From: Ehretia macrophylla
Lineage: Eukaryota > Streptophyta > Magnoliopsida > Boraginales > Ehretiaceae
Assembly: GCA_037974665.1 (NCBI GenBank)
Contig: CM075783.1
Span: 17,454,762 to 17,518,761 of the forward strand
Length of the DNA: 64,000 bases
Reading direction: 5' to 3'
Positions 21,201-33,030 of this stretch are shown here, one piece after another. The translations under genes and the position numbers were made by a program. The notes under the pieces were generated by a model that saw only the letters and a list, made by a program, of their open reading frames with translations, was not told the DNA's origin and ran no database searches. Position 1 is the first letter of the stretch, and the number at the start of each line of letters is the position of its first letter.

Positions 21201-22330
21201 TTTTGCAGATTTCTAATTTGAAATGTTATCCTGAGGATTCTCGTGATGATTTTATCAGTTGGAAGCATGATGCTAACAGCTCTTTTTTTGTGAGCACGAC
21301 CATTGTGTATAACTAAAACACCCACTTGGACTCGGATATTAAATGGGAGGAGCTTTGAAAACTGCCTTGTCCCCAAAGAATCGTTATTTTTTTTTGTGGC
21401 AGACAGCCCACCAGCGAATAGCTTCTAGATTTGAGCTTAGCAAGAGAGGTATACTATTTGATGCAAGGTGTGTTTGTTGTGGTTCTTCGTGTGAAGATAC
21501 AGTGTATGCCCTTCGATCGTGCCCTTATGCCCGTCATATTTGGGAACGCCTCCTCCCAAACTCCCTTCGTAATGGGTTATTCACTATGGATTGGAATGCA
21601 TGGATCAATATAAATATTTGTTCTAGAGATGTTTGTTTTGGTGTTAGGTAGAAATGCATCTTCGTGGCTGCCAGTTAGGAGATTTGGAGGTTGCGTAATA
21701 ATTACATCTTCAAAGGGGAAATAAGGAAACCTCTTGGTGTGATTGTTAGCCAGATTATTAAGAATGCGCATAAGTATGTAGAAGCTTGGAGGTCTCACGA
21801 CAGCCACCAGCTCCACACTATGAGGGATATCATGATTGGATGGGAAAAGCCAAACATGGGTTATAAGTTAAACATTTATGGTTGTTCGAAGGGCAATCCT
21901 GGAGTTGCATGGGCGGGTGGTCTCTTCCGCGATGTAGATGGAAGATGGATGTCGGGTTTTGGCTTCAACCTGGGCATTGCAAGCAACAATAGAGCAGAGT
22001 TTTTGGCGTTAGAGAAAGGTCTTCGCAGGGCGGAACAACTTGGGCTTTATCATCTTTCCATTGAGACTGACTCCCGTTTTATCTGTAACTTGCTTAAAAA
22101 GGGACCTGACTACAATAGCCCATTCAAGATTACGGTGGAGAATTGTATGGAGATTTTGGATAGGCACGATGGTTATCGAGTTTTCCATACTTTTCATGAA
22201 GCTAATGGTTGAACTGACTAGATTGCTAACTATAGTCTCCATCAACCTCTTGGATCATTTTTATTGGATCGACCTCCAGATATTCTCCAGACTCTGATTG
22301 AGAAGGATAGGACGAGTTTCAAATCCCGTT
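18242..22330 (+). pseudogene. LINE ORF2 (endonuclease, reverse transcriptase, RNase H)
   Basis: The ATG at 18242 starts MGLKILVWNCRGATRES. The apurinic-type endonuclease runs to about 18960 (VTGDFNQVAHPDD, CSDHLPILVDVCG). Reverse transcriptase lies at about 19550-20430, with ALGPDGLSAGFF, MAIKLDLEKAYDKLN, GIRQGDPLFPYIF and the catalytic FADDLLLFA near 20288. A connector region follows (20390-21180), then zf-RVT at about 21380-21560 (CVCCGSSCEDTVYALRSC) and RNase H at about 21860-22300 (SKGNPGVAWAGGLFRD, NNRAEFLAL, IETDSR). Stops include 18818-18820, 19870-19872 and 20014-20016, and the frame changes near 18970, after 20400 and around 21350. In RNase H the first catalytic Asp appears replaced (NIYGCSKGNPG where NTDG is usual). 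It copied LINE RNA by target-primed reverse transcription; this copy is dead. Confidence 0.9.
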
Positions 22331-22394
22331 GAGTTGTTCATTCGTCTTAGGCTTTGCCTCCTTTTCAACCAAAAAAAAAAATCAGTGAGCTCAC

Positions 22395-22688
22395 TATTCA
22401 TGAACAGTGACGCAATCACTTTTCACAAACAGTTATGTACTGTAACTGTTCTAATCATTTTTATCTTTTTAAGTAAAACTTCCTTTTTTCTTTCTTTTGT
22501 TTTTTCAGAATCTTTCATGCCCAACACCTTTTTTCCTCACGCAGTTCAACTCAAACATATTACATACGAAATTGTATAAAAAAAAATTCAAATATGTCTA
22601 AAATAATTTCAAGACTAAATAGTCACAAAATCCCAAAAGTATAAGCAAAATAAGAAAAAATAATAAGACAAAGTTCGAAGGTAAAGAT
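22395..22688. other. No gene seen
   Basis: AT-rich sequence between the LINE and the solo LTR. It includes CATGAACAGTGACG and is the continuation of 14306-16060 before the insertions. Last bases AAGAT (22684-22688) are one copy of the solo LTR target site. Confidence 0.4.
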
Positions 22689-25185
22689 TGTCATGCCCCG
22701 ACCCAACCCCCAAACTAAAGGTTAAGTATGGACCCGACACACGGACAGAGTCTCCCCTGTACCGTGGACTTTCTGAAAACCTGTAAACTTACAAATAAGG
22801 TAACTACAAGGTAAACAAACTTTTCATGACTATATATATATAAAGATTCAAGGCCATCCAAGCCTTGAAGCAAATAACAGTTCTAATACCACACAAGCAT
22901 GCAAGAACTTTGTTTACAACATAGTCTAGTAGCCATGACATTCTAGGATATCATTAAAACATAATTAAAAGATAAAACATTTCTACCATAAGCCATTCAC
23001 TCCCAAGCATGCAAGGAAATAAAAGCAGGAATAAAAGTTATTACAAGACATGGGCTTCCAATTCGACACCACAATCTACTATCCTTCAACTTTACACCAC
23101 AAGCATATACATAGCCCTTAGGCCACAAAATAGGACATAAGATAAACAGTTGAGCCTTCCACATAGCAGCAAGAATTTAAACCACCTCAAGCTATCAAGC
23201 ACAGCAACTAAGGTAAAGGATCAGTCTGAACTTCCTCTTCCGCAACTAACTCAACAAGCTGGGGATCACCCTCAGCGTCTCCTGAAACATATATCGAGGT
23301 GTAAGCAACCACTGTTGCCCAGTGAGGGATATAGTCCCGGGGCGTGCAATGCAATAGATAATACAATTATACAACACTAACACTTAGACAATTAAAGAAA
23401 CAATGATAACTTAAATAACCACACATTTAAAGGATACATTTCACAAAACCCCTATACACCAATCTTCACTGGTCTTCATTCACGATCCACGAACCACTAG
23501 CATGATCACGATAAGCCGGCATAACCCCAAACACTCCAATGGGTGTACTCCAGATGTACCCCGATAATCCTACGACCCAACATCCCCTGGAAATCTCCGG
23601 ACCAGGCGAATAAGGGACTAGAGCACGGAGTTTGAATATCCACTGGCAAGCCCTCTACCGCGCAGCCGATATTCAACACATCCGCCCCTGACACTATGGT
23701 TGCGCAACTACTATGCAATGCACTTAACAATGGCAAGATAATAGCAATAATACAAGCATTAACACATAGCAGGATCAACAAAGGAGGGTGACTTCGATGC
23801 AATTAGAATAGAACAATTATATAAGCAAATATGCATTTTTACAAAGAGACATATGCAAGATAAGTATAGAATCATACTAAAAGCTCCAAATCAACTTGAA
23901 ACCACATATAAACACTCACGAAGTAATGCCATGGGTTTAGAAGTGTGAGTCAACCGAAATTGCACCTAAACCCCTTTGTTTTTCAAACTATTTCTCTTCC
24001 AAACCAAAGTTAATGATCTCATTTCAAAGGAAAACTCTCCCAAACCTCTAACTAACTCTCAAGGAACCCTCTCAACCCTCTAATTCATTCAAATGCTCGC
24101 GATTACCCCGAAAGCCCCAAATTCCCTCTTATGGCTTTAAACTACACATACCTTATCCGGGCTTCAAACAAAGGTTTTCAAAGCTTCTATAGCACCTAGG
24201 TAGCCTAAGAATACTAGAAGTGAAGCCCGAATCCACCTGGATTCGCATTAACCCCGAAAGCCCTTTGTTAAAGTCGAGTATTTTACGTTTTATGTGTTTT
24301 TAGAACAATGCAAGTGCACAGGGATATTATACTACCTTCACTAGCACCTAAGGCATCTATTAGAAGCATTGAATCTAGTTAAAATGCGCGATTTCACAAA
24401 ACCCTAGAATTTCCGTCACTATTCACCCTAAAAATCAAACTAACGATTCTAACCGTTTAAAAAGTGAAACGATGGCTCAAATGTGTTCCCTAGCATTCAT
24501 ATACATGGTATAATAGCATAGATAATCAATACAATAGCATTTGAACACATTTTCAACAAATCAAGAAAATAGCAACTATTTAGAAATGCGAAAATAAGCC
24601 GTGAAATCCCTCACCAATGCGCGTAGGAGCACCTAGGAAGCTTGCAAACACCTTACACTAGTTGCTCAAGGCTTGGCTAGGCTTGGATTGAAGAGTTGAT
24701 GATGAAAAATTTCTTCCAAAGAGCAAGAAGGGCTGTCGGGTTTCTGCCCTGTTTTTTCAGCTTTTATTTTTTTTTCTTTTCCATTTTATGAGCTTTAGTT
24801 GATATTTAAGGTGCATGGTTGGGTGGGGTCAAGTTTGGGTGTTTAAGTGGTCAATTATAATACGTGTAGTAAGCTTAAAACGAGCCTAAAGTGAAACATG
24901 TATGCTAGTTAATTAAAACTCTAAGTTAGTTACGTAATACTATTCATTGAACTACTAAAATCATTTTCTAAACGAGCTCTCCTATCGCTTCTAGCTCAAT
25001 TGCTCATTTTTCCCACTACTCTAACAATTAATATGATTTAATAAAAATGCTAATTCGTTAATAGTATGAAGTTTAAAAATAGAGTGAATAGTAATTTAAG
25101 AAGGCAGTTAATAATGCACAGAAGGAAATGCGCAAACAAGGGATGCAACAGTAATTGAATGCATGGCTAAATCTCAGGCGTCACA
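22689..25185 (-). mobile_element. Solo LTR, Tekay/Del-like group
   Basis: A 2497-bp TG...CA unit flanked by AAGAT at 22684-22688 and 25186-25190, with no primer site or internal region beside it, so it is a solo LTR. On the minus strand it ends GGGTTGGGTCGGGGCATGAC plus A, like the other LTRs at 62915 and 62954. A dyad at 23628-23680 (GAGTTTGAATATC against GATATTCAACAC) lies 0.97 kb from that end, as in the relatives. Age cannot be taken from a single LTR. Confidence 0.85.
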
Positions 25186-25209
25186 AAGATCATCCACTTA
25201 CCTCCAAAT

Positions 25210-25360
25210 GGTAGTCCACTCGAGCCAAGCTTGTCTGATGGTAGTCTGTTCGAGCCAAGCTTGCCTAGCGGTAGTCCGCTCAAACTAAGCTTAGCCAATA
25301 GTAGTCCACACGAGCCAAGTTTTCTTAAAGGTAGGCCGCTTCTTTAGCTTAACAAAGTAA
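25210..25360. repeat. 30-bp minisatellite, about five units
   Basis: GGTAGTCC-type unit starts recur at 25210, 25240, 25270, 25300 and 25330, exactly 30 bp apart, each followed by a variant of CGAGCCAAGCTTGCC. A looser continuation with GGTAGGTC/GTAGGTTGG runs to about 25450. A 30-bp period keeps frame, but no convincing protein is seen. Confidence 0.85.
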
Positions 25361-25930
25361 GAAGTCAAACCACCTCTTGCGGTAGGTCACTCTTTCAACT
25401 TGGCAAAGAAAGATATCAAGTTATTGCCTACAGTAGGTTGGTCCTTCAAAGTAAGAAAGAGAACAAGTTGTCGCTCGCTTAGAACAACTCCAACTTAGCC
25501 AAAGTAGATAGTCAAACAAAAAAAATTGCTCTAACCTTTCTTTCTCCCTCGCCAAAATCCCAAGCTCGCCAATTGATTTTCATTTGCTAGCTAGAAGTGG
25601 CGAGCAAATCAAGCTCGCCATTGCCTTTATTTTGGTCAAACGACATATCTATTTTGTTGTTTGTTTTGTTTTGTTTGCTTGTTTGGTTTTTTTGGTCTTT
25701 AAGATGTTTATTTTATTTTATTTAATTGATGAGCCAGCATGAAAAAGAGGGTGAAGTAGATAATATGCAATTGTTGTGTACTTCGAGTTCAAAACCTCAA
25801 TCCGTTGGTAATATTTTATTATAAGTTTAAAAATTATTATAATCTTGTGTCTCGAATTTTCTAATTTATATAACTAATAATAATAATAATAATATTTAAC
25901 AACTTAAATTACATAATATTACAATATTTG
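25361..25930. other. No gene seen; simple repeats
   Basis: It contains GGCGAG/CTCGCC motifs in both orientations (25550-25625), a TTTG-rich run (25655-25690) and (AAT)n at 25866-25890. No frame matches a known family. Confidence 0.4.
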
Positions 25931-25933
25931 TTA

Positions 25934-26240
25934 GGCCAACTCCAAGCTTCGCTATATTTTTCTCTAGGGGTTCAATATTTTAGTTTCATTCCAACAGTTT
26001 CCATACATTTAGTAAATTCCTTATTTTAAGAAATTCCTATTTTAGTTTCACTCTAATTATTTCCCTATTTTAAAAGCTCTCTACTTTTATTTACTCCACA
26101 TGTGGAGATGTGGATATAGGTTTAGAGATTTGTTATTACATTTTCACATGTAGTGATAATATGATTTGGATATAGCGATTCTCTAAAACTTCCCTACATA
26201 TAGAGTAAAATAAGAAATAGGGAATGAGTTAGAGATGGCT
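25934..26240. mobile_element. Tourist-like MITE
   Basis: The ends GGCCAACTCCAA and, inverted, AGCCATCTCTAA lie between TTA triplets at 25931-25933 and 26241-26243. The 307-bp AT-rich interior with CTATTTTA-like motifs in both orientations fits a PIF/Harbinger-type MITE. Confidence 0.7.
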
Positions 26241-26689
26241 TTAGAACATAGTTGTTAATAATTAAAAATAAAAAATAAAAAAGATTGTTGAATAATAAGT
26301 TTAGATAAAATATGAAGAGTAATTAGAGCAAAAGTAAAAGACCATATACTTCACAAACAGTAAGTATTATGAGCTCATACATGCATTGCCCAACAAAATA
26401 CGTTGGCTATCATTTATTTCTCATAATCATCGACCTCTTCACGATCTTGATTGTTTTATGGATACAAACATGTAATTATCTTGTGTACTTAAATAAGAAA
26501 AAATAAGAAAACGTAAGGGGCATTATAATGATAAATACATACAAACGTAAAGGGCACAATAGAACTCTTTTATTAAGATTAATAGTAAATACATATTGCG
26601 ATCGAGAAAAAAAAAAGACAAAATAATGATACAGGAAAAATCAATTTCATGATTTTTTGAATCATTTATTATAAGCATTAGTACAGATT

Positions 26690-27102
26690 CCCAAACTCTT
26701 AATTTACTTTCATCTGAAACGGCTCTATGCTTTTCCCAATTGGACTTCTTAGGACTGGAATCGACGATCTTCAATATATATTTGAAATTCATTTAGTTCT
26801 ATCCGAAAGGATTTCCTCACTATGCTATTCAAGATTGGACTCCTCACCACTAGACTCTTCAATCTCGCTATGCCCTTCTGGACTAGATTCCCCGCTTCTT
26901 GAATTGATAATCCCCAAAATACATGGCGCGCGGGCAGAGGTATAAATAGCAAGTTTCACATTCAAAACCTATCTGTCTTCCCAAATTATAACCACATTTG
27001 TCATAACATAATTTATATTTAACTTTTCTCACAAAGATGAGAGGATGTGGGTATACTCATCAATTTGAAGTTTACCCCCAAACTTAAATTTAGGATCATT
27101 GC
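26690..27102 (-). pseudogene. DC1-domain protein, C-terminal remnant (second gene)
   Basis: On the minus strand KFKFGGKLQIDEYTH is followed by decayed DC1 sequence (VLNVKLAIYTSA) and an acidic tail (SSPEGHSEIEESSGEESNLE), ending with SIPVLRSPIGKSIEPFQMK. It parallels the remnant at 4098-4346 (KFGGKLQIDEYHPHP, SIPVPRSPLRKNIIAESFQM), so the two are paralogues. Their AT-rich 3' flanks also correspond (26560-26690 against 3930-4097). The acidic tail is an insertion relative to the first copy. Several frames are needed to read it. The coding sequence ends at 27102, where a CACTA element begins; the rest of the gene was not found to the right of that element. Confidence 0.7.
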
Positions 27103-27124
27103 CACTACAAAAAAAAATTGCTTT

Positions 27125-27660
27125 AGGTGACGGTAAAAAAATGCCTCCATGTCGTCACCAAAAGGGTATTGTCGACGGTTGACGACAGCATGGAGATGAT
27201 TTTTGACTGTCGCCAAAAGTATTGTTGCCAATTTGTTGCGCCGTTACCAATTCCTTACTTTTGGCGACGGCCTTTTAATCCGACACCAAATTCGTCTCTG
27301 AATCATTTCCCAAAAGTGTCATCTCCACACCGTCGCCAAAAAATGTCATCTCCAAACCGTCTTCAAAAACATGGTGTCTCCATTACGTCTCCAAGCCATC
27401 TCCCAAAAAACCCGTCTCCATTCCGTCTCCAACCTGTCCCCAAAAACATGTCGTCTCTATTTCGTTTCCAAACCATCTCCAAAAAACCCATCTCGAATCC
27501 ATCTCCAAAAACATGCCATCTTTATTCCGTCTCCGAGCTGTCTCTAAAAAAAACCGTCTCCATTCCGTCTCTAAACCGTCTCCATTCCGTCTCTAAACCG
27601 TCTCTAAATAAATTCCGTCTCCAAAATGTCATCGCAAAATTCTGTCACCATGTCGTCGCC
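27125..27660. repeat. CACTA left subterminal repeats
   Basis: Many copies of CCGTCTCCA/CCATCTCCAAAAA at irregular 15-40 bp spacing follow GTCGTCACCAAAAG-type motifs. Such arrays bind the CACTA-encoded TNPA-like protein. A plus-strand frame through it (27127-27711) is an artefact of the repeats. Confidence 0.8.
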
Positions 27661-27900
27661 AATCTCGAAATTATTATTATTATTATTATTATTTTCATAA
27701 AAAATCTTTAAATGTTATTTGAAATTATTAATTATTAATTATTTATTTGTTAAAACCAGATATAATGCTCAAACATGTAATTGAAATTATTGTACATTTA
27801 TATTGAAAAGTATATTGTACCATGCAATTAAAAAGAACAAATCCTAAATGTAATTAAACAAACTCTTTGTATATTTTAACATATCATAAAAACAGGAAAA

Positions 27901-29592
27901 TTATTCTTCAGTTCCATCACCGGATTGAGGCGAATCCTGATGAGTAGGTGGCATCGTAAGCATCTTTGTCAGTAGTGCAATCTGTGCCCGCAGTTCTCTG
28001 AGTTTTGCATTGTTTTCATCTTGAAGTCGTTGAAGCCGCTCATTCTGTTCTTGTTGCATTTTACGCAATTCCTCATTCTCGGAGCATTGTAGATCAATCT
28101 TCTCATTCAAGGGTATTGTGGCCCTACCAACAACTTGCAGTATCTCTATCTCTGTGCTCTGTCATCTGCCTAGTGGGTTGTAGTATACAGACCCAACAGA
28201 AGCAGAAGACTCGACCCCATATATGCACCCTCTGTTGAGTTTGCCCACAGCCTGCAAAAGGAGTGCATCATAATCTATCGGTGTCGCATTGAATCAGCCT
28301 CAGACGAAACTGTGGCCTGCTGTACTAGTTCTTCATATTCAGCCTTTTAATTAGATTTAAGACATAATAATTTTAGAAATTTCATTGGTAAATATCAACA
28401 TTTTGGTTATTTATTTACTATTATCAACAAATTACACATACCATGGTGTGTTCTGCCCTAGGGTCTGTGAATGGCCTGTCGGGATCCTTGTAATGAGCCC
28501 TTGCGAAAATATTCACCCAAGTCATTAGTCCCCTCCCGCTCCTCTGCCTACAAATTTTCATGCACCAAAACATAACAAAAACATTTATGATGGGTGAAAT
28601 AATTGAAGTTAATTACGACACATCATTCATTAAATTTTCCTTCATACATACCAATCTCCTTGCAGCCTCTTCATAAGGGATAGGTCCCAAATGATGTGGA
28701 GATGGTTGGTGCAATCGGTTATCCGAGTTTCGCTGTGAAATTGCCCGCCATTATGGGGTATCCGACCTTTCTTTCAACAGATCCCATGTGGCATCGCCCA
28801 ACCACTTCGGCTTCTTATTACATGTCCGTCCTTTATTAAAGAGGTCACACATAAGATTCTCAGCTTTGAAATCGAACATTCGACGAAACGCGGCTTCTTC
28901 ACTGGGGAATCACTTGTAGACCCTTTGCGACCAATAATTAATTAATATAACATATTATTTCAACATAATCAACACAATGATTATAACAAATAACATTCCA
29001 TAATATCTACACATATTTATCATACCTGAAAATTAGCGAACCACCTATCCCTAACCTCATCAGGGACCTCACTCCAACTCGGTCAAGGCTTAGAATACCG
29101 GGCGTTCATTGCTCTAGTGACTTCTTTAGTTACTTCGTATGGTGTCCATCTAAACATGATCAAAACAAAAAGTTGGATATTAAAAATCCATAACATGGAG
29201 GACCAGCGGGATAAGGATATCCATGGAAAAAATACAAAATCAAATACTTACCCACCATCATCGAATGTCAAATGTGTACGTCTATCAACCTGTCACGCTA
29301 CGTATGCATCGTGCGACGAGAACCCATAATATTGCCATGGCTTTATCCCTGCAGGTCGTTCTTGAGCTGCGATTGATGACTCAGGTTGTTCAGGAATTGG
29401 TGCAGATTGAGCCATAGGGTCGGGCTCAGCCGCGCCATATACGTTGACTTGTAAATCCTCTAAACCTTGTCTGAGGCCGGACGATAATGTGGAAGGGGAA
29501 GACCTCTCATGTGGTGACAATGAAACGTGAACAGGCATATGTCCTGATGCAGCGTCAATGGGAGCTCCCGACGTACTAGTATAAGTATGTAG
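27901..29592 (-). pseudogene. CACTA Ptta/En-Spm protein gene, main exons
   Basis: On the minus strand the first exon here (about 29592-29240) reads YTSTSGAPIDAASGHMPVHV, RQGLEDLQVNVYG, and QVDRRTHLTFDDG before a GTAAGT donor. Next come PSWSEVPDEVRDRWFANFQ (about 29090-29035), YKWFPSEEAAFRRMFDFKAE and KKPKWLGDATWDLLKE to PIPYEEAARR (about 28930-28660). Then RSGRGLMTWVNIFARAHYKD, PDRPFTDPRAEHTM (28553-28445, with TTGTAG acceptor and GTATGT donor), and a last coiled-coil exon CSENEELRKMQQEQNERLQR with stop at 27901. This is the plant transposase Ptta/En-Spm family, encoded by CACTA elements. In-frame stops are seen at 28751-28753 and after DAYVA near 29290. The N-terminal exon lies across the inserted LTR block at 41088-41172. 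Confidence 0.75.
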
Positions 29593-32500
29593 TCTAACAC
29601 CCCGATCTCTCAAGAGACTGGAGTTCCCAATTCTGTTCCCAAGGCATGAGAAACGAGAAGAAACGGACGGAGTCTTCCCTCTTTATAGGACTATCCAAAA
29701 CCTATAAATAATATTTATAATCACAAAACTATGATCTAACTTCATTCCTTCATCTCCTCCACCAAAATTATCTCATACAACAAATTGCTCAAGGCTATCC
29801 GAGCCTTGGAACTCAACGAAGGTTCACAACAAGCATACAATCGACAGTTATCAAGTTCAATTCACACACGCATGCAAGCTAACTAGAAAATAAGGTAATT
29901 CTTATAGTTATTACATGCCCGTAATATTAGAAGACTAAAACACACTTCTTTACAATACCACATAATTATATACAAAACTTCTTATGACATAGACTTTATT
30001 ACAAGATAAACTTCACATTTAATTTACATATGCTACCGATAACACGCCAGCTACCTTAACTTCACAACCAATCTTAGAACTCGTGCCGCCAATCTTTGCT
30101 ATGCCTAAAACATGTTAGGGCGATGAATGAGCATACTAATCACGTATGCCTAGTGTGGGAGAGGTCACATAATGGGGAGTCTCCATAAGGTCTCGTGCAA
30201 TGCAGATAACATCAAAATCACACACAAGCACACAAAACTAGATAACACGCATACACACAAGTCTAGACATCACGCAAGCACACAAACTATAAAGCACACA
30301 AGTACACAAAACAAGATAATACACAAGCACCCGAACTATAGCACCCAAATATAACTAACACATAGGTGTCATTTACAGTATATGATCATATTTCAAGTAA
30401 CAAGAGACCGAATAACACTTAATAATCAAGTATCACATATTTAAAAAGGATATAGTTCCACGAAGTCTCGATCCACGAACCACGAACCATGATCTTTAAG
30501 CAAGTACCGGCAAATCCCTTATTCCTCTAAATAGGGTACTCCTGATGTACCCTGATCCTACGACCCTTTCTCCTGAGGTAGGTTCATATGCCCCAACGAG
30601 GTGAACCGCCTTTGGGGTAGTGGAGTATACTCAGCGAGAGAAAGGGAATAGGCATCATGGTAGTCAAGGGAGCACGGTAAACCCGATACCGCCCGTGTTT
30701 CTCAACACTACCATGTCCAAAAAGGTTGCACAACCCCGAGTCAAGATCACCAGAATCAAGAATATCAAAGATCACATAAGAGGGACGATAAAGTAGGCCG
30801 CCCTCGCAATTAAACATAAATAACATGAGAAAACACAAGATAACCAGTAAATAGTACATGTAAACTTTATCAATTACTAATCATACAATCTAGAAACAAT
30901 AAAATAAGTTAAGATGCACAAAAGAGATGAAGACTCCCTTACCTTTACCAAACCTGTAATGGTATAGCTTGGACTTACTCCAAACCTCTTTGAATCCGCT
31001 CAAATGTGCAAACCCCTAGTTATTCATATAAGTGTAACACTTTAGCAATTGACTATAGAAGGTTTAACATCTTCTACATCCTAGATTCTATATCATATGC
31101 TTTATTTCATTGTAACTTAATTAAACATCATAGTTTCGTAACAACATAGAAGCATTTACTAATATATAAAGTCAAGCTAACTACAACTAACCAAAATTGT
31201 ACTTAACATATAAACTAAATGTCAACTGTACAAGTGGACTCAACTAACATGCAATGGTTAACATCTTTACATTTAACTTACATTCTAATTAATTCTTCAA
31301 ACATTCAATACAAGTTTCCAAGTGCAAAATTAATACCGCAAGCTCAATTAAAACATTTTCCAATCCCTCTAACAGAAGCTCAAATTAATCAATTCGTTTA
31401 CCTAGGCTATTGAACTCCAAACTATCTGATTTTTATGTATAAACGTAGATCTTCAAGTGTAGTTAATTTTAAGTTCAAACGGTGCTCAATTCTAAGTTAA
31501 TTTCCAAAAGTTATAACCCTTACCGTGCAACTACACATAGCTGGGCAGAACCAACGATTTTTTAGCTACTTTTCAGAAATGATGTGATCAGAGGGCTAAA
31601 ACGTTAGAATTAGTCTTAGTCTTAGAAATCATCATTTTCTCTAAACTTCCTGATCTAGCTAGTGTACAAATTTCATTAATTTTCGAACATGTTTACTATG
31701 TCAAAAGAGCTTCGAATGGCAATGGCAGTGGACTGTCCGAATCAGGGTTTTGCTTGTTTATCAACTTTTCCTGTTGTTTTCTTACATTTAGCTAACTATG
31801 ATCAATACTCTAGCATGTATAATATTCTTACACTTTATTTAGACATTATTACAAACACTTAACCTACACCATTAAGTTAGTTTTACCAAAATCTTCAACT
31901 ACATCCAAAACACATATATAAACTAGTAACACCAGCATTAGAGGAGTTATACACCATGTTTCACACTAAACAACTAACCAATCATGAGTTTCAAGTTTCT
32001 TTAACCATTAACTACAACATAACATAAACCATATAGCAATATAATTAACATCAAATCTGGCTTCACTAATCCTATATGGCCACTTTATGATGCAACTAAA
32101 TGCCATGAAATCACATTTTTAAGCATGTTAACACAAAAGCACCGAAAAGCCTCTTTAGTGATTTGAACTACAACTACCTAATCTGATTAACAATTAAGCG
32201 TCATAATTACATTTTAAGAGCTTTCTAACACTTCTAAGACTAACTACATAATCAAACGAATCAAATTCAACACTTCGTTCCAAAGCCCTCTTTGTAATTC
32301 AAGCTATAATTCCAATTCTAACTAGGTTATATCTATTCTTATGATACATATAGCATTCTCGAGGGTTAAAGCAACTATTAGAAGCAATAAAATAATTAAA
32401 AATGCAAAAACCCCAAAATTCGCAGGTTAGTCACTGTTCATCATCTTTCCCAAGTCTCCAAACTTAATTTTCAACCATAAAATTCTTCAAATAACTATAA

Positions 32501-33020
32501 AAGAATGTTCTATGATCATAATAAAGGCTAATTTAATCATAGATAGGCATATATAATCAAGATATATCAAATCACAAAATTTACATAAATGTAACCTAAC
32601 TTTAAAAGCTCAAAAATATGCATCTCTCACCACTAAACAAGAAGTAGAAGCTTGGAGATGGCTTTGCTAGGCTCAAGAGCACTAAAATCAGGCTTGGAAT
32701 AGATGAAATTGGTGAAAACTAACAATTTTCTTCTTCTTTTTTTTTTTGTTCCTGACTCACGGGTGTGGGGAGAGGGTTTTGAGCTAATTTTTTTTTTTTG
32801 TTTGGTATATAATGGGTTATAAGAGTTAAAAATGGTTCATGGGTCAAGGGTTTGGATTATTGGGTCAAATGGTTTGGTTAGGTAGTTTTAATCCAAGTCA
32901 AAGGAAGCTAAATGAAAAAAAACCCAAAATGCTGAATTTTTTTACTATTCATTACGACATACAAAATATTTTTTCTACCTGCCTTCCCAGCGTGCTATGC
33001 AAGTAATTCAAATTTTCTCA
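29593..33020 (-). mobile_element. LTR, Tekay/Del-like group, probably solo
   Basis: On the minus strand it ends CGGGGTGTTAGA, a variant of the GGGGTGTTACA terminus at 44133. Its interior closely parallels the solo LTR at 57542-60906: GGAGACTCCCC, CCCTAACATGTTTTAGGCAT and a stem-loop (30656-30715) are shared. Length near 3.4 kb fits. The start of the LTR (right edge) is unclear and no matching target duplication was found. It is an old copy with an unclear junction to the Athila LTR. Confidence 0.65.
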
Positions 33021-33030
33021 TGCCTCTTAC

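Larger units (their letters stand above)
16061..22378 (+). mobile_element. L1-type LINE, near full length, decayed
   Basis: A 6.3-kb element flanked by a 16-bp duplication AAATCAGTGAGCTCAC at 16045-16060 and 22379-22394, with an A-tail at 22370-22380. It carries ORF1 (DUF4283 and a CCHC knuckle) and ORF2 (endonuclease, reverse transcriptase, zf-RVT, RNase H). Both frames are interrupted several times, so it cannot move by itself. The perfect duplication and easily readable domains point to a moderate age. It landed 20 bp past the A-tail repeat of the LINE fragment at 15478-16022. Confidence 0.9.

Noticed and set aside
25486-25660. Possible second MITE with GGCGAG/CTCGCC arms
   Set aside because: Several short inverted pieces but no consistent ends and no target duplication.
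27127-27711. A 194-residue plus-strand frame rich in Ser and Pro
   Set aside because: It is a read-through of CACTA subterminal GTCTCCA repeats.
30584-30859. Minus-strand frame of 91 residues; relatives at 44811-45026, 61740-62138 and 63706-63981
   Set aside because: Frames across the conserved LTR block. Reading direction and frame are not kept and the pattern fits structure better than protein.
29593-33020. AC-rich direct motifs such as CACACAAGCACACAAACTA considered as a CRISPR-like array
   Set aside because: No regular spacer length; simple AC-rich LTR sequence in a eukaryotic genome.
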